From: Acanthornis magna
Taxonomy: Eukaryota; Chordata; Aves; Passeriformes; Acanthizidae
Reading direction: 5' to 3'
DNA length: 64,000 nt
Assembly: GCA_036785705.1 (NCBI GenBank)
Contig: JAWUZG010000032.1
Coordinates: forward strand, 12,170,001 to 12,234,000
Numbering within the stretch: the stretch's first letter is position 1; the number at the start of each line of letters is the position of its first letter. The position numbers and the translations under genes were made by a program. The notes under the pieces are model-generated. The model was not told the DNA's origin, made no database searches, and saw only the letters and a program-made list of their open reading frames with translations. Positions 35,760 through 48,132 of the stretch are shown piece by piece.

Positions 35760-38700
35760 CAGCACTGGGCATACTCATCAGAAGATGGTGACAACTCACT
35801 GATGTAATGTGGGCATGGAAAACTGAGGTGTCAAGATATGCAAACAGTGGGAAAACATGTTATATAGTTGACAGTGAATATTTTTTGAGGTTGCATATTA
35901 CCCAAAATCAGAGTTTAATCAGTTCTTGTGGATATCAAAATAGGTGAGTTAGACTCCTTTGTTAGCTTTCTATCACAGCAGTATATGGAACTTTTTTGGT
36001 AAAGCCTGTGCAATATTGCAGTAGCATATTCAAGGAAGACAACTCAGATTAGGACAGATTCAAAAAAAGAGCTTCTAAATTGAACATACCACTGAACATC
36101 CTACTTCATAAATACAATGTGGTAAATGCTTGCTTGCAAGCAGTCACATCGCTTTGGCTTACTAAATTAGAGCTCATCAGATGAGTTATAGGGTGGATTA
36201 AGATAGCGCATCTTCAGAAAAGCTGCATGCTCAGCATGGCAAAACAAAGTTTTTCTTGAAACTCATAATGAAAATAAGTCTAGGGGTAGATGAATTCTGG
36301 TTTTAGTTTCCATTTTGTAGTGAAAATTTATCAAGACTTTAGCTGAAGTGGCAGTTTTTTGTGTTTGTAGGAGTGGGTTCTTAAGATTCATTTAGTCAAA
36401 TTTAATAATGAAACAACATTTGAAAGTGAAAACAAAAAAAACCCTATTGCTTCAGGATTTAAATTTTATATATGTGTATATATAAAATTTAAAATATATG
36501 TTATGTGTATATTTTAAAATTTAAATTTTATATATATATATATATAAAATTGAAATACTAAAGCAGCAGGTATTTAACATATAATGCAGATATATAAAGC
36601 CTGAATTCTTTGTGGTTTTTCATATTTTTTCACCTCAAACCAGGACACTATGCTTTGGGAAGTTTTGAGGAATATCTCTTTTTATATACAATGACATTTG
36701 ATATTAATATTGTATATGACATTATATGAGTATTCAGGAGCAGGTAACAGAAGTTTGTACTTTCTATAAAACTCAGTTATGAGAGTCATTGTCTTAGAAC
36801 AGCTGAAAGAATACCAGCTAATGCAATGGATGAAAAACCCTGATGCAGCAGGAATATGGGATGAAGCAACATTGTCTGTATTATAAATTGTATTAAATTA
36901 ACGACAATCTCTTCTGACAAACTTATGGTTTCCAACACCACTTGTGGGGCTTTGATTAAAGCAAACATTTCATTTCTTTTTTCACATTTAAAGAATCCTG
37001 CGCAGGTATGGGGAAAAAGTACTGGTTGGACACATTCAGAATTCTAAAAAATGCAAGATCTGATACTTATCAGGCTCCTTTCAAGGTAATTGTACCTCCA
37101 TCACATTAATCAAGAGTGAAGTCATGGTTTTTATCCAGGACTGAAATTTCTAGTTGTTTTTTTAGCACCCACACTGACCATGATGTGGTCAGTATGTTAA
37201 TAAGAAACAGTTTCAGACACACTGTAAAAAATGCTTCCATTTCAGTACAAGAATTGTCAATGCTGATGGACTCAGCATTTGCTCAGATCTGAGTCAATAT
37301 TTAAGTTCTTAAATAAATGGCCCTATTGATCTCCAGAATTGCCAAAAGTGAACCTGATAACCATTTCTGTTCAGAGTCACAAGGGACCTGGGTAGTTGAT
37401 GCTGAAAACTGAGTTGTGAGAACATTGGCTGGTGCTTTTACAAATGAGAGGTTGAACCAAAATCAGTTTTATTTACATGAACAGGCTTCAGAACTCCAGC
37501 CTCATACCTTTATTCTGGGCCTTGATATAAGGGGATGCGTCATGCCAGGTGTAAGGTTGAGAGTAGATGGGTGGGATTAATGCTGGTTTAATCTCAGTTA
37601 TCCTCTGCAGCCACTCTCTACCTATCTTGCTGTCCTAGTTCACTAGCTGCAGAAGTGTCAGTGATGTATCCTTTACTGAGTTTTGGCTTCCCCCCTTGCC
37701 CCAGTTCTGTTTATTTAGGTTTTCAGATGAGTCTCCTACTCTGACATGTTTCTACACACCATCTATCACAGTTATACCCGTGGTTAACTGGTGACTTGTG
37801 CTTTTTGTCCAACCCTACAAGAAGGGAGAGGATTTGAGCCATCCAGTAGGGAAGGCAAGGTGGGAGGGGGACACAGAGGGGTGGGACAGCATTGGTTGCA
37901 AGGGCAAGCATCTGGGAACAGTGCAGGCAGTTTCCTTCTAAAGACCTATGTGATCACCATGAGCACAGAGGAGTTAATGTTTCCTTTGTAGTAACTCCAC
38001 TTTTTAGCACAATGTCTTCAGATGCAAAGAGGAGACCTTTTGAATAAAACCCATGGAAAACTTCTTTTAATAATCTACTAAACCTGTAATATTTTCCGTT
38101 TTGAGTATGTTTGCTAATGAGCATGTTTTCAGAGCTTGCAGCGTCTGGTAATTACCAATAAGTGTAACTAAGCATCACAGTACCACAGACTTGCTGATAC
38201 CATTTCTTCATTACACTTTTGGAAATTAACTTTGGTTCATTTCTATCACACGGACAAGGAAGTGGTGGAGAAAATATCTGTGTCCCTTGGCTTTCTCTGG
38301 AATTAGTATGGCATCCCACACTCAACACCTCTGGAGAAGCTTTGTATTAAGTGCTTGACTTGAATATCACGCAGCACAGAGCTGTGGGTACTGTTAGGAA
38401 GACAAAGACTATGCTGTGGCAGTGAACCTTCTCAGAAAATGCCAGCAGAGAGGGCTAGCATCATAAATGCTCCAGATTTATACAATCAGAATTAGTCAAT
38501 TGCTGAGACAGGTGATTACAAGAGTAAGGTTGACTCACATCTGTAAAAAATTTTAGCCTGTGTTATGGACAAGTCTCACTGTGATTAACCTCTTTCAGAG
38601 AGAAGGAAACAAAACCGGAGTTTGCTTTTCTTGCTTTTTTTAAAATTTAATTTAATTTTTTTTAAGAAATGTGTTTTTGTTTTCTTATGAGTGATTTTAA

Positions 38701-41700
38701 ATTCCAGCTACTAACCTTTAATGATGAATAGAACTTTGTAATAGTTACAGATGAAAAGCCAGGACATTGTTCAGGTATTACAAAGCAGGCTGATAACCTT
38801 AAACACTTCAGAAAGGAGCATTGTGAGATAATCTTCCTGCTGGCATGTGTAAAGGGGCATTTTCTGTCTCAGGGAGGGCTACTCACTGCAGATCTGATCC
38901 TTTCCCTATGCACTCCAGCTGCAAAAATGCAGCATCCTTCCTTCTCAGGGCACAGTCAACTCTGCTAGGGATGGATGAGGAGGAAGGTGCCCCCATAGGT
39001 AGTTTACAGCGCAATAATTTGCTCCAGTGTCCATTATAAGAGATGTTTCAGAGAACGGTGCTAATTCTGTCCTGAAGAGGGACAGAGAAAAGAAAACCTG
39101 GATGTGACCTGCACCTGCCATTGCTATTCTAATTAGTCAGTCACTACTCTATGCCCTAAGTACAAGGGACTTCATAGTCTCTCTACATAGCACCACCTGG
39201 AGCAGGCAGTATTGTTTCTGGATATTGTATTTGGCACACAACAGGGGTGTAAAACAAAACTGACAGACAACCTGAGTATAGGCACAGGTATAAAGCTCAA
39301 TGTGATTCATTATGGTTGTTTGGGGGCTTATGAAACGGGCTATAGCTGTATACAGCACTTTGAATACTCTGCTGAGGGTAAGCAGGTCATCTGTTGCTCT
39401 AAGGGGAAATTTTTATCCCTTCAAACTCCCATCCTTTTACTGTGGCATTTCCCGAACACTGTTTGTGTTGCATACCTCCTTTATCGTCCTCACTTTTCAC
39501 ACTCCTCTGGGACATGTTGTATGTGGAACTAGTTACGGCTGCTGTAATCTCTAAAGTCTTTGAGTTTTGCAATAGACTTCGGTATCATTAAAGACATCCT
39601 TTCGCTGGCCTCCTGCCATGCTTTTCAAGGAAGCACAAAGGTGAGAAAGGTTAGTATTTCAGTACAGATAATAGCTAAATGTGTCAGAAAGGAATGGAAG
39701 GTTTTGTGCTTCTGCACAATGGTTATGTCCTTTCTGCGATAGTGGCAGTGCTCTTGCATTCTGATATCCCAGGAGCCTGCAGCAGGCAAGCTTCTCTATT
39801 TTATTTATAAATCCTTTTTGAATCCAAGATAGCTGAAATCACAGGATTTGCTTCCTGGAGTTTAAATGATTTCCGGTTGCTGCACAATCATATTTCTCAG
39901 TGTCCTCATTTGCTTGCTGCTTTATCCTTACAGCACAATCTAGATCTTTATCTGTTTCAAGAATGAAATATTAGTCCTGATACTACCTAACTTTATTTAG
40001 GGGTTCTAATTATGATGGTTCCTTCAGAAAAATCAGCCAAAACCCTCAGACCTTGCCAGAATGCATATGGCCAGACCATCTTTCTGTAATGTGAATTTCC
40101 TGAGGTGTCCTTGGATTCCTTCAGTCAGGATAACTAGTGCTTTTTATCAACTGAATCTCCAGTCTGTTTTGTGGTTCAGAAAAAGAACTAAAAATATTCT
40201 ATTTGTTTTACTGTTTACAGAACTGTTATTTGGCTCTATTTGGCTGCATTTTATTATCACATTTGTGACACACAGCTAGTTGTGCCTTTTATAAAGCTTT
40301 GAGTATAGGAACAGTATTGAAGTGTTCATTAGAATGTTTGTTTCTAGGGACACAAGCTGCCAACTCTTCTCAACTGTGAATCCCTGAATTTCTGTTTTCC
40401 TTGGCAAGTCCTATCCTTGTCTCTTAAATTAAGAAGGGACCATGTCTCAAAATGAGGCCAAAGGACACTGAAAATTATTAGTGAACAGTTCTTGCTCTTA
40501 CTTTCCAGCTGATGGAAGTACTTGTGATATGCACAGCCACAAAACCTTGACTTTTTAGTGCCCTCAGCTACCAGGCTTTAACTTAGTACTTTTCCCTACT
40601 GAACATTTTTTGTTTTCCTCACTAGGAAAAGACATGTCAAGGAAGGAGTTTTGGATTAATAAAAAAACCTCAGTTAAGCTTACCTCCATTGAGAGCTAAA
40701 TCCTCCACAGGGAAGATAAAAAGGTCAGGTCTTTGTGCAGCACGGGCGAAACTGTATCCCCTACCTACATCATATTACAGGAGCTAATACTTCAGTGAAA
40801 TTTCATGCTCTCCGTAGGTCTCCTCAGTTTACAGCAGTTGACACATGTGAAGACTAATTCATATCCCTTTGCCAGATTGTCTTTGGCAACGGGCTAAAGA
40901 ATCAGCTAAAAATATTCAAGGCCTACAGGGACCCTAAGATAGCCAGAGTAATTGTGTCTGTTTTCACCTTGAAGAGATCACATGGAACTGGAAAACTAAC
41001 TTGGAATCTCAGCTAGGTTTTAGGTGAATATGAACAAGACCAATGAAGAGATAATTAAACCAGTACTCAGGGCAATGACTAAAGCAAAGATAAGAGTTTG
41101 TACATCAGTTAATTGTCAGACAGCTTCTTCCCCTTGACGGTTGCTCTTAACAGCCCCCCAAGGACTTCACACGTGAAGTGAATTCTACACAGTTGTCTGT
41201 GCATCCTAAAGACAAGTCTTTCCACTGTTTCTGGAAGGACTGGGCCTAGGTTTCCTCACTGCCAACAGACTCTATCTCTGCGTTTGCATGGCACCTCTCT
41301 TTCTTCTGCCTGTCTCAGTCCCTGGGACACTACTTGCTCTTGGCATGCTCAGTAGTTTCAATGATAGACAAACTCTTGCACTCTGTTCAGGGGGATCAAC
41401 TTGATTCAAAATAGCTGCCAGGACAAGGCTTCCTCCCTACTATCCTGCACTGTGATGAAAACACAGTACAGGACGCAGCAAACGATGAACCAATTAACCA
41501 AACACCATGCATGACAAACCCTGGATCAAATCTGGAAGACTTACATAGGTTAAAAAAACCCATCAACTTTACAAGTTCCATTAGGTGACAGGTTGAGACT
41601 TACTTCATTTAAAGTAGTATCTGTCTGGAGAAATGAAATATGCATCTTTACCTACACTGAATGCTTGTACAGAAGACAGACAAGAAAAAAACCCCTTCAA

Positions 41701-43777
41701 GCAGTAAAATAATACACAATTTTCCTCTGTGTTATTAAAGTAACTTAAAAGCACACCAGTGATAAGATGTATTATCTACTTCTTGCTTATTAGACAATTT
41801 GCTTTTGGTGAGATAAAACGTGCATTCTGTTTAAGGGTGTTTCAAGGCTGCAGTCCTCAATTCGTCTGCGTCATGCTGCAGTGCTCCCAGACTAACCATG
41901 TCCTGGGGAAAAAAAAAAAGGTACATCCCTTACTGGTCACCCATTCAGAGTACTTGGTAATTAACAGATTGCCAATGTTTGTTATAAAATCTTAGAACAC
42001 ACCATCCAGCATAAAACGGGTTTCTGTTCTCAAGGAAAATGCAGGGTAGATTGTGAAATGCTGTTTTTCTCTCTCTTTTCTAATGTTTGTTATTGATTTC
42101 AATTTGAAAAGAAGCTGTGAATATTTTGAAAATAGTGAATCCTTGTAAAAATTACTATTGGCAAAAGGCTTCAGAAAGTGAACAACCACAATTCAGAAGG
42201 TACAGACTGGATGGTGTCAAAGGTTTAGAGCAAACTGGATAATGATTTTTTCCAGATCATTGAAGATATTTTCCCTTTCTTTTTGCCAAGTAATAGACTA
42301 TTAGAGGTGCACTAAAGCACTGAAGCATTACACAACTAATCATCCTGAATGACAAGGCAAAGTATATGCTTGACAACTACCATTCAGTAAATACAGCTTA
42401 AAGCTAAATTATATGTTTTGAAAAACAGCATTTCCTTCAGGACTTTTTAATCCATTAAACCTTCTGTCACAAAATATCACTGATGCCAAGAATTTACTAG
42501 GTATGAAAAATGATGGAGCATTTATGTGGATGGAGAGAACATCCATACTCACATTAGACTGGACCAAGATTATTATTATTTTTTTATTAGGAATGTGATA
42601 TTTGATCATCTTGTTAAATTGGTGAGGATGGATCAGGACTGTGAACTCTTGTTCAGAGAATAAACCAGTCATGAATTTTATGGAGTAGAGGAAAAAAAAC
42701 CAACCCAGCTGTTCTGCAGCTGTTTACTGTGGGATTTCTTGCGACTTCCTGTCGAGCACGTAGCATTCATCAAGTTTAAGGGTAAGGTGGTGATGCATTA
42801 CTTGCAAGCCATTTCAATAAGCATAAAGTCATAAGTATTACACCTTGACTTTCATCCCTCTCTTGACAGGTTCTATTATTAAGATTTGTAATTTTCTTCT
42901 CCTCTTCTGTTCCTGTCCTCCAATTTTCCTTCATCAATTTCTCTTTGCGATATCTGTGAAGTTGTTTTGAAATATATTCAGGTTTTTTCTTGCCTGTAAT
43001 ATGTGAAATTGCTGCTCCTTGTATTCTTTGTTTTATCATTTGCTCAAATATTCTGGGGTTTTCTTCTAATTCTAAGCCTACCAGCTTCTATTGATTATTT
43101 TTTCAAAAAGTCTAAAAACTTTTACTGATTTTATATCTTCTGATCTTAGACTAGCTCTCCTTTTTCCTCAGAAAGCTCATGTAGTTCTGGGCTTTTTTTT
43201 GTCACTGCTCTAGGCAAAGATTTGATTCAAAAACCAGTTTTGAAAGGATTTAGCAGAGGAGAAATGAAACTGAACATCCTTAATTTTTCCTAAGTCTAAT
43301 GATATATCATCTTCTTTCCTCATTGTTCTCATGTGGCATCTGTGCATTGACAGTGGTAATAGCACTTGTTAGTACACAATGTTCCTGGGAGCTTATTGTG
43401 GTTAATAAGCTGCAGTTTTATGGTTAGCATATTGAGTGTCTGTATAGCTCCTGTGGGTCATTCAAGACTCTTCTCTCATGCACATGAAGAATTGAGGATG
43501 TCTGTCTCTTTTCCTGGTAGAGAAATTTTTTTCTTTTGCTATGTTTCTCAGATTCTCTAGAAAATCGTCATTTAAGGGATGAGTTTTGTCTACTGTACTT
43601 GCTCTTGGAAACTGCAGTAATACCAGGTCAAGGTGCCCCAAAACAGCGAGCTGGAATACTGGGATTTGGTGTCAAAAATAGAAAAAAATCCCAACTGACC
43701 CAAGTATCCTGTATTGGCTTCTCAGTTTGCCTTTCCAGGCTCTGTCACTTGCCTTGGTTTCATTGCAAGAATGAGAA
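35760..43777. other. unassigned noncoding DNA, 8 kb
   Basis: The longest unassigned stretch of the window. No gene supported and no CR1 or LTR words recognised. It holds the AT-rich inverted repeat at 36458-36551. A segment at about 39190-39371 is open in one frame, is preceded by a pyrimidine-rich run ending in AG and is followed by GGTAAGC. That is the outline of an exon, but the peptide is not recognisable. The region at 37780-37930 is locally G-rich. Confidence 0.5.
36458..36551. repeat. AT-rich inverted and direct repeat cluster
   Basis: TTTAAATTTTATATAT (36458-36473) pairs perfectly over 16 bp with ATATATAAAATTTAAA (36478-36493) around the loop GTGT. The first arm recurs as a direct copy at 36520-36535, followed by an (AT)n run and a second AAAATT arm. 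The whole block could extrude as a cruciform. Its low complexity makes it an easy product of AT slippage. Confidence 0.9.
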
Positions 43778-43782
43778 GGAAC

Positions 43783-44860
43783 TGTGTTGGTTTTGCTTGG
43801 CCCAGTTTTTGGTGGCAGGGGGGCCACAAAGATGGCTCCTGTGAGAAGCTTCTGGAAGCTTCCACCATGTTCAGCAGAGCCAACCTCTGATGTCTCTGAA
43901 GATGATGGACATGCTGCTGGCCAAGGCTGGGCCAATTGAAGAGGTTGGTTACACCTCTGTGATGACATACTTAAGAAATCAAAACAAAGGACACACGCAG
44001 TTGTTTCTAGCCAGAGAAGGAGGAGGAGGTGAGAATATGTGAGGGAACAACATGAAAACACCAAGGTCAGTAGAGAAGGAAGGGGAGGAGGTGCTCCAGG
44101 CACTGAAACTGGGATTCTTCTGCCGGCTGTGGTGATGACCATGGTGAAGCAGCTGTGCCCTGGCAGCCCATGGGGTCCATGGGGGATGCAGAGATCCACT
44201 CACAGCCCGTGGGGAGGTGCCCATGCCAGAGTGGGTGGGTGCCTGGAGGAGCCTGTGGTCCAGAGGGAGACCCACGGAGAGAGAGTCCTTGCTCCCAAGA
44301 TGGAACAGCCTGGCCTTGGAGAACTGCACCCCATGGACGAGGGACCCCACACTGCAGCAGTTTTGGGAGGACTGTCTGCCCATGGGAGGGACTCACATTG
44401 CAGCAGGTGCATATGTGCTGCTGCTCATGAGATGGACCCGCGCTGGAGTTCACAGAGAACTGTCTCTTGTGGGAGGGACCCCACAGCAACACAGGGGAAG
44501 AGCTCCTCTCCCTGAGAGGAGCAGCAGAAGAAGATTCTGGTGATGAACTGGACCTAAATCCCCACACCCTGTCCCCCTGCACTGTTGGTGCGAAGGAAGG
44601 AGGGGATGAGAGCAAAAACGGTGTCTTAAGGGTTTGTTTTACTTCTCATTATACTCCTCTAACTCTGTAAGTAATAAATTCACTTTGCAGCTTAAGTTGA
44701 GTCTGTTTTGTCCTTGGAGCATTTTGTCCCAGTTCCTTATCTCAACTCATGAACCCTTGTGTTCTTTTTTTTTCTTCTCCTCTGCCCAGCTGTGGCAGGG
44801 GAGAGCAAATGAGCAGCTGTCATGGGTGCCTGGCATTTTGCCAGCATCCAAACTATGACA
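43783..44860 (+). mobile_element. full-length solo LTR of an ERVL-type endogenous retrovirus (1,078 bp)
   Basis: The element starts TGTGTTGGTTTTGCTTGG and ends ATCCAAACTATGACA, so its ends pair as TGT...ACA. It is flanked by a perfect 5-bp target-site duplication, GGAAC at 43778-43782 and 44861-44865, the size expected for ERVL. Early words such as CCACAAAGATGGCTCCTG and the late AATAAA (44673-44678) match a large bird LTR family. The centre is GC-rich and has three degenerate repeats of a GGACTGTCT...GGGAGGGACYCCAC-type unit starting near 44321, 44369 and 44457. There are no retroviral genes: the provirus collapsed to one LTR by recombination. The GC-rich centre leaves long chance frames on both strands (up to 182 codons, 43672-44615), none of them genes. 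Confidence 0.93.
44673..44678 (+). promoter_or_regulatory. polyadenylation signal of the LTR (AATAAA)
   Basis: A canonical AATAAA about 83% of the way along the LTR, followed within 25-45 bases by a GT-rich stretch (GTTGAGTCTGTTTTG), the order expected at the R/U5 boundary. It could end transcripts that run through on the plus strand. Confidence 0.6.
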
Positions 44861-44865
44861 GGAAC

Positions 44866-45808
44866 ATAAAGGTAGTCTGGCAGTAGGTTTACAAGCTCAA
44901 ACAGGATATACAAGAAATTGCTGAATCAGCAGACGTTGCAGATGGCCAAAATATGATGGGATTCTCACTTAGTATTATACAAGTTTTTGATAATACAGTC
45001 ACTAATGACTATTAAAAAGTGTGTCTGAATACACCTTCCAGTTCAGGAAATTCTTGTGCTACTGGAAGTCTTTACCATGAGGAGTATGGCTCTTTGCTTC
45101 TGTCTCATTTCTATCTCAGCCACTAGTCACACTCAAAAGCAGGAGTCTGGATGCACAAGTCTTTGGAGTAACAGTTGATAGAGCATATTTGGAAGCTTTC
45201 ATGCTGACCTTCTTTCTGACCTTCTTCCTTAATCAGTACTTGTCCTCCCTTTCTGGTTATTCTTTTTCTGAATTCAGACAAAATTACTATTGTGAGTGTG
45301 GGATAAGAACCATTCAAAGAGATGTGTTTTTACTGAACAGAAATTTTGGGTTTGGTGTCAGTAATCAAGTGACTATGAATTGGAAAACTCTGGTACTCAG
45401 GTGGGAGTGTATCATCTCTATTTGCCTTCATTAAAGAGCATTCAGTTGCTTTTATATATCTAAAGATATATGTTGCTTCAGGCTGCTCAGACAGCTCCTG
45501 AATCTGCTAGGAAAAAACATTTATAGACCCACATTTGAAACAGCATGTAATTACTTTTGCTTTATGAGAAGAATAGTTGAGCAACTGAAGTGACACTCTG
45601 AAGAAATATCAAATATATCTGTTAGAAGCCCCCCTGAAACTTATGATTCTTTATGAAGACCACCACTCAAAAAAACCTGATCATGCAATGGCATCAAAGG
45701 TACTGAAATTGAGGGTTTTACTTCCAGTGGAATTAAATCATTATCACATTGGTTTATAGCAAGACAGTTGTCCTAACTGTACATCTTAAGAAAATTCCCA
45801 TGACTTAA
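44866..45808. other. unassigned noncoding DNA
   Basis: AT-rich unique sequence between the solo LTR and a CR1 tail. It has two short antiparallel frames (45123-45317 minus, 45189-45434 plus) and nothing recognisable. Confidence 0.6.
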
Positions 45809-45890
45809 GGGAATTGGACTGGATAAGGGCATTGGACTAGATGACCATTAAAGGTTCTTTCTGATCCAAGCTATTCTATGATTCTGTGAT
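45809..45890 (+). mobile_element. CR1 LINE fragment, 3' end
   Basis: The words GGGAATTGGACTGG, ATTGGACTAGATGACCATTA, AAGGTTCTTTCTGATCCAAG and CTATTCTATGATTCTGTGAT are the CR1 3' terminus. The GGACT word occurs twice (GGACTGGATAAGGGC then GGACTAGATGACC), so the copy seems to carry a short internal duplication just before its tail. Confidence 0.9.
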
Positions 45891-47887
45891 ACCCTGATCT
45901 AAGCGGATGCAGTTGCTGACACATGCAGAACATACTGCAAAGACTGCATGTCCCACAAAGTTATGGCACAAGAAATTTTTCTTGTCCAGTTTGATTACAG
46001 CTTGATGTGGTCCTCAAAGCATCCTACCAAACATGGTATGTGGATTTAGCATTGATCCTTTGGCTGAGTTGCGCTGTGTATCATGGGAGTATCAGATTAG
46101 GAGAAAAAGACGTAGTCTGATATAACATCTCCAATGTTTTGTTAAAATTCAGGTAAAGGGAGCCTGAAATATAAGAACTGAATCAGCAGAAAGTGATTAG
46201 TGGTTCTTAATCTGAACTGTGTCAAATTACAATTGTACTATATGTGAATGAAAAGGATCTGCATGGGGTTTTGGAGAGACAGTGAATTAGCACACAGAGC
46301 AGAGTTTTTCTTTATATCATTGGGTGATTTTCATAGTGCTCAAGGATGAGTTGAGCAAAAACCAGTCTATCACCTATGTTGTATCTGTTTGGCATTCAGC
46401 AAACTGGACAGCGTCTGTTTAACAGAGACAACTGGAAATTTTGGCTCCCTCAATCTTCATATACTCTGATCTGCAGAGTTTGGGATATGCGGTGGAGAAG
46501 ACCCAGCCAAAACTGTGCTTGCAGTATCTCATACAGCAAGTTAATCTTGCTGCTGCAGAAGATGGGGTTTATAAATTACTTGAGTATACACTTAAGTTTT
46601 GTATTAGGGAAAGAAGTGCTGTCCTTCAATCAATCAAGCTGGTGGAGCATTTCCTAGGGGAAGGCTGATTTTTAAAGTTATGATTGACTATTAGTTTTAC
46701 TTGCAGTTCATTTGACAGTGTGGTCCATTATAGGCAGATTTCTGTCTCTGCTGTACTAAACACCATCTTCCAAAAGCAGGACATTTACGTATATCTCAAG
46801 TCTTTATTTCCTTGGTTTCATGCTTCTCTAGAATAATTTGATTAATTTCTGCTGTGTGTCAGGATAAACTCACTGACAGGAATTATCTGAAAAATTTAAG
46901 TGTGGTCTTCATCTCAGTGCTCTCATGGAAGACTGCAATTTTCTTCTCAAAAACTTGGCTCTGTAGCACCTGAAATGCCCCACCTCACACTTTAGGCACA
47001 GTTTTAGTAAGATTTGATAGATCTCACTGACAAAAAAAGAGGCCAGTGGCTAACTCCAATAATAAATGAAAGCTTTCTATGAGTATTTCTAAGAGAACTT
47101 CTAGTCGAGGTTATATTTAAAGCAAGGTCATCACTGCTTCTGGTTTTTTTTTCTGAGGACTCAAAGGAAAAAAAAAATCCCTGTTTTGATGATGACCTGA
47201 AGAATGAAGGGGCAGTCTCAAGTGATCTGTGACAGTATGTCCAAGTACTCAGAAGAAAGTCAATATGGAACCAGAAGGGTAATGCTTAAAGTAGAAACCT
47301 TGTATAAGAAGAAGACAAAACTAAACTTATCTAAAGGTGTCAGGACTGAGTCTTAGCAAGTGTATATTCAGCAAAAAAAGGATTATGAAAACCAGATATT
47401 AATTGCAGTTTTGCAGCCAATTCAACACAGCTTTTTTTGTGAGTAAATTTTTGCATAAAAGATATTTAATTTCAGTGTTTTGAAGGAAAATTTTAATCAT
47501 TTAATAACTGTCCACAATGAAAAGAAAATAATCTTTCAGTAAAAGTTTTTAAGCAAAAGTACTTTTGATTAACCTCTTTATTTTTATTTCTCATTCCTTT
47601 TAGCACTGCTCAAATTCTGCATAAATACTTGTTTCAGTCAGCTCAAGCCACTCTTCTCTTTGCTGTTCAACGACCAAACTGAAATATCCTCTATTCCCTC
47701 ACTCTGCCTGTTTGCAAATTCCAGCTTTTTATGTCACTGTTACTTCATCAATTCATACATTTGAAGGCCACGTGAGATCACTAGATCACTTAGACTGAGC
47801 TAAATATAACCCCAGCAATTGTACCAGCAGTACAATTTCACCTAGCTAAGCTCTGTAGTAAGCTCAATGGGGCTCAAGCTTGTCCCA
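45891..47887. other. unassigned noncoding DNA with one protein-like frame
   Basis: Mostly AT-rich unique sequence. At 46441-46668 a 76-codon plus-strand frame reads like a helical protein fragment (see findings), but it is not assigned to any family, lacks an ATG at its start and has no supported splice sites. T- and A-runs occur at about 47148-47180. Confidence 0.5.
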
Positions 47888-48132
47888 GAGCATCCGTCAG
47901 TCTTGATTTGAGGATTTCAACAACTGGGGAAATATCATCACTTCACTTGATGGCTCTGATAGTTAATCACCACTGCAATTAAAAAATTGCCTCATTGTAA
48001 GTTTGAGGCTGCAAGCTCCAGACATTGAATCTTGTTATGCCTTTCTCAGCTAGAGGAAATAGCCCATTGGTGTCCAACATTTCTCTCTTGTTATGCATAA
48101 AATGTACAATTTTAGGTCAGTCAATGCCAGAA
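47888..48132 (-). mobile_element. old CR1-type LINE fragment (diverged subfamily), minus strand
   Basis: On the plus strand the words CATCCGTCAGTCTTGATTTG, AGGATTTCAACAACTGGGG, GATAGTTAATCACCACTGCA, ATTAAAAAATTGCCTCATTG, CATTGAATCTTGTTATGCC and TTTCTCAGCTAGAGGAAATA follow the reversed 3' half of an ancient CR1-like subfamily in which the text runs 'GATTTGAAGATTTCAAG...GTTAATTACCCTCAC...ATTGGATCTTGTTATACC'. It differs clearly from the younger CR1 copies elsewhere in the window. The gaps and substitutions point to an older insertion. It may extend to about 48270. Confidence 0.8.

Noticed and set aside
35436..35765. 109-codon minus-strand frame with a Lys-Glu-Gly-Arg repeat
   Set aside because: It is a reading of the CCTT/AAGG microsatellite, which has no stop in that frame.
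43672..44615. Several long frames on both strands (up to 182 codons)
   Set aside because: They lie in or across the GC-rich part of the ERVL-type LTR, overlap each other in many frames and show no domain. Stop codons are simply rarer in GC-rich DNA.
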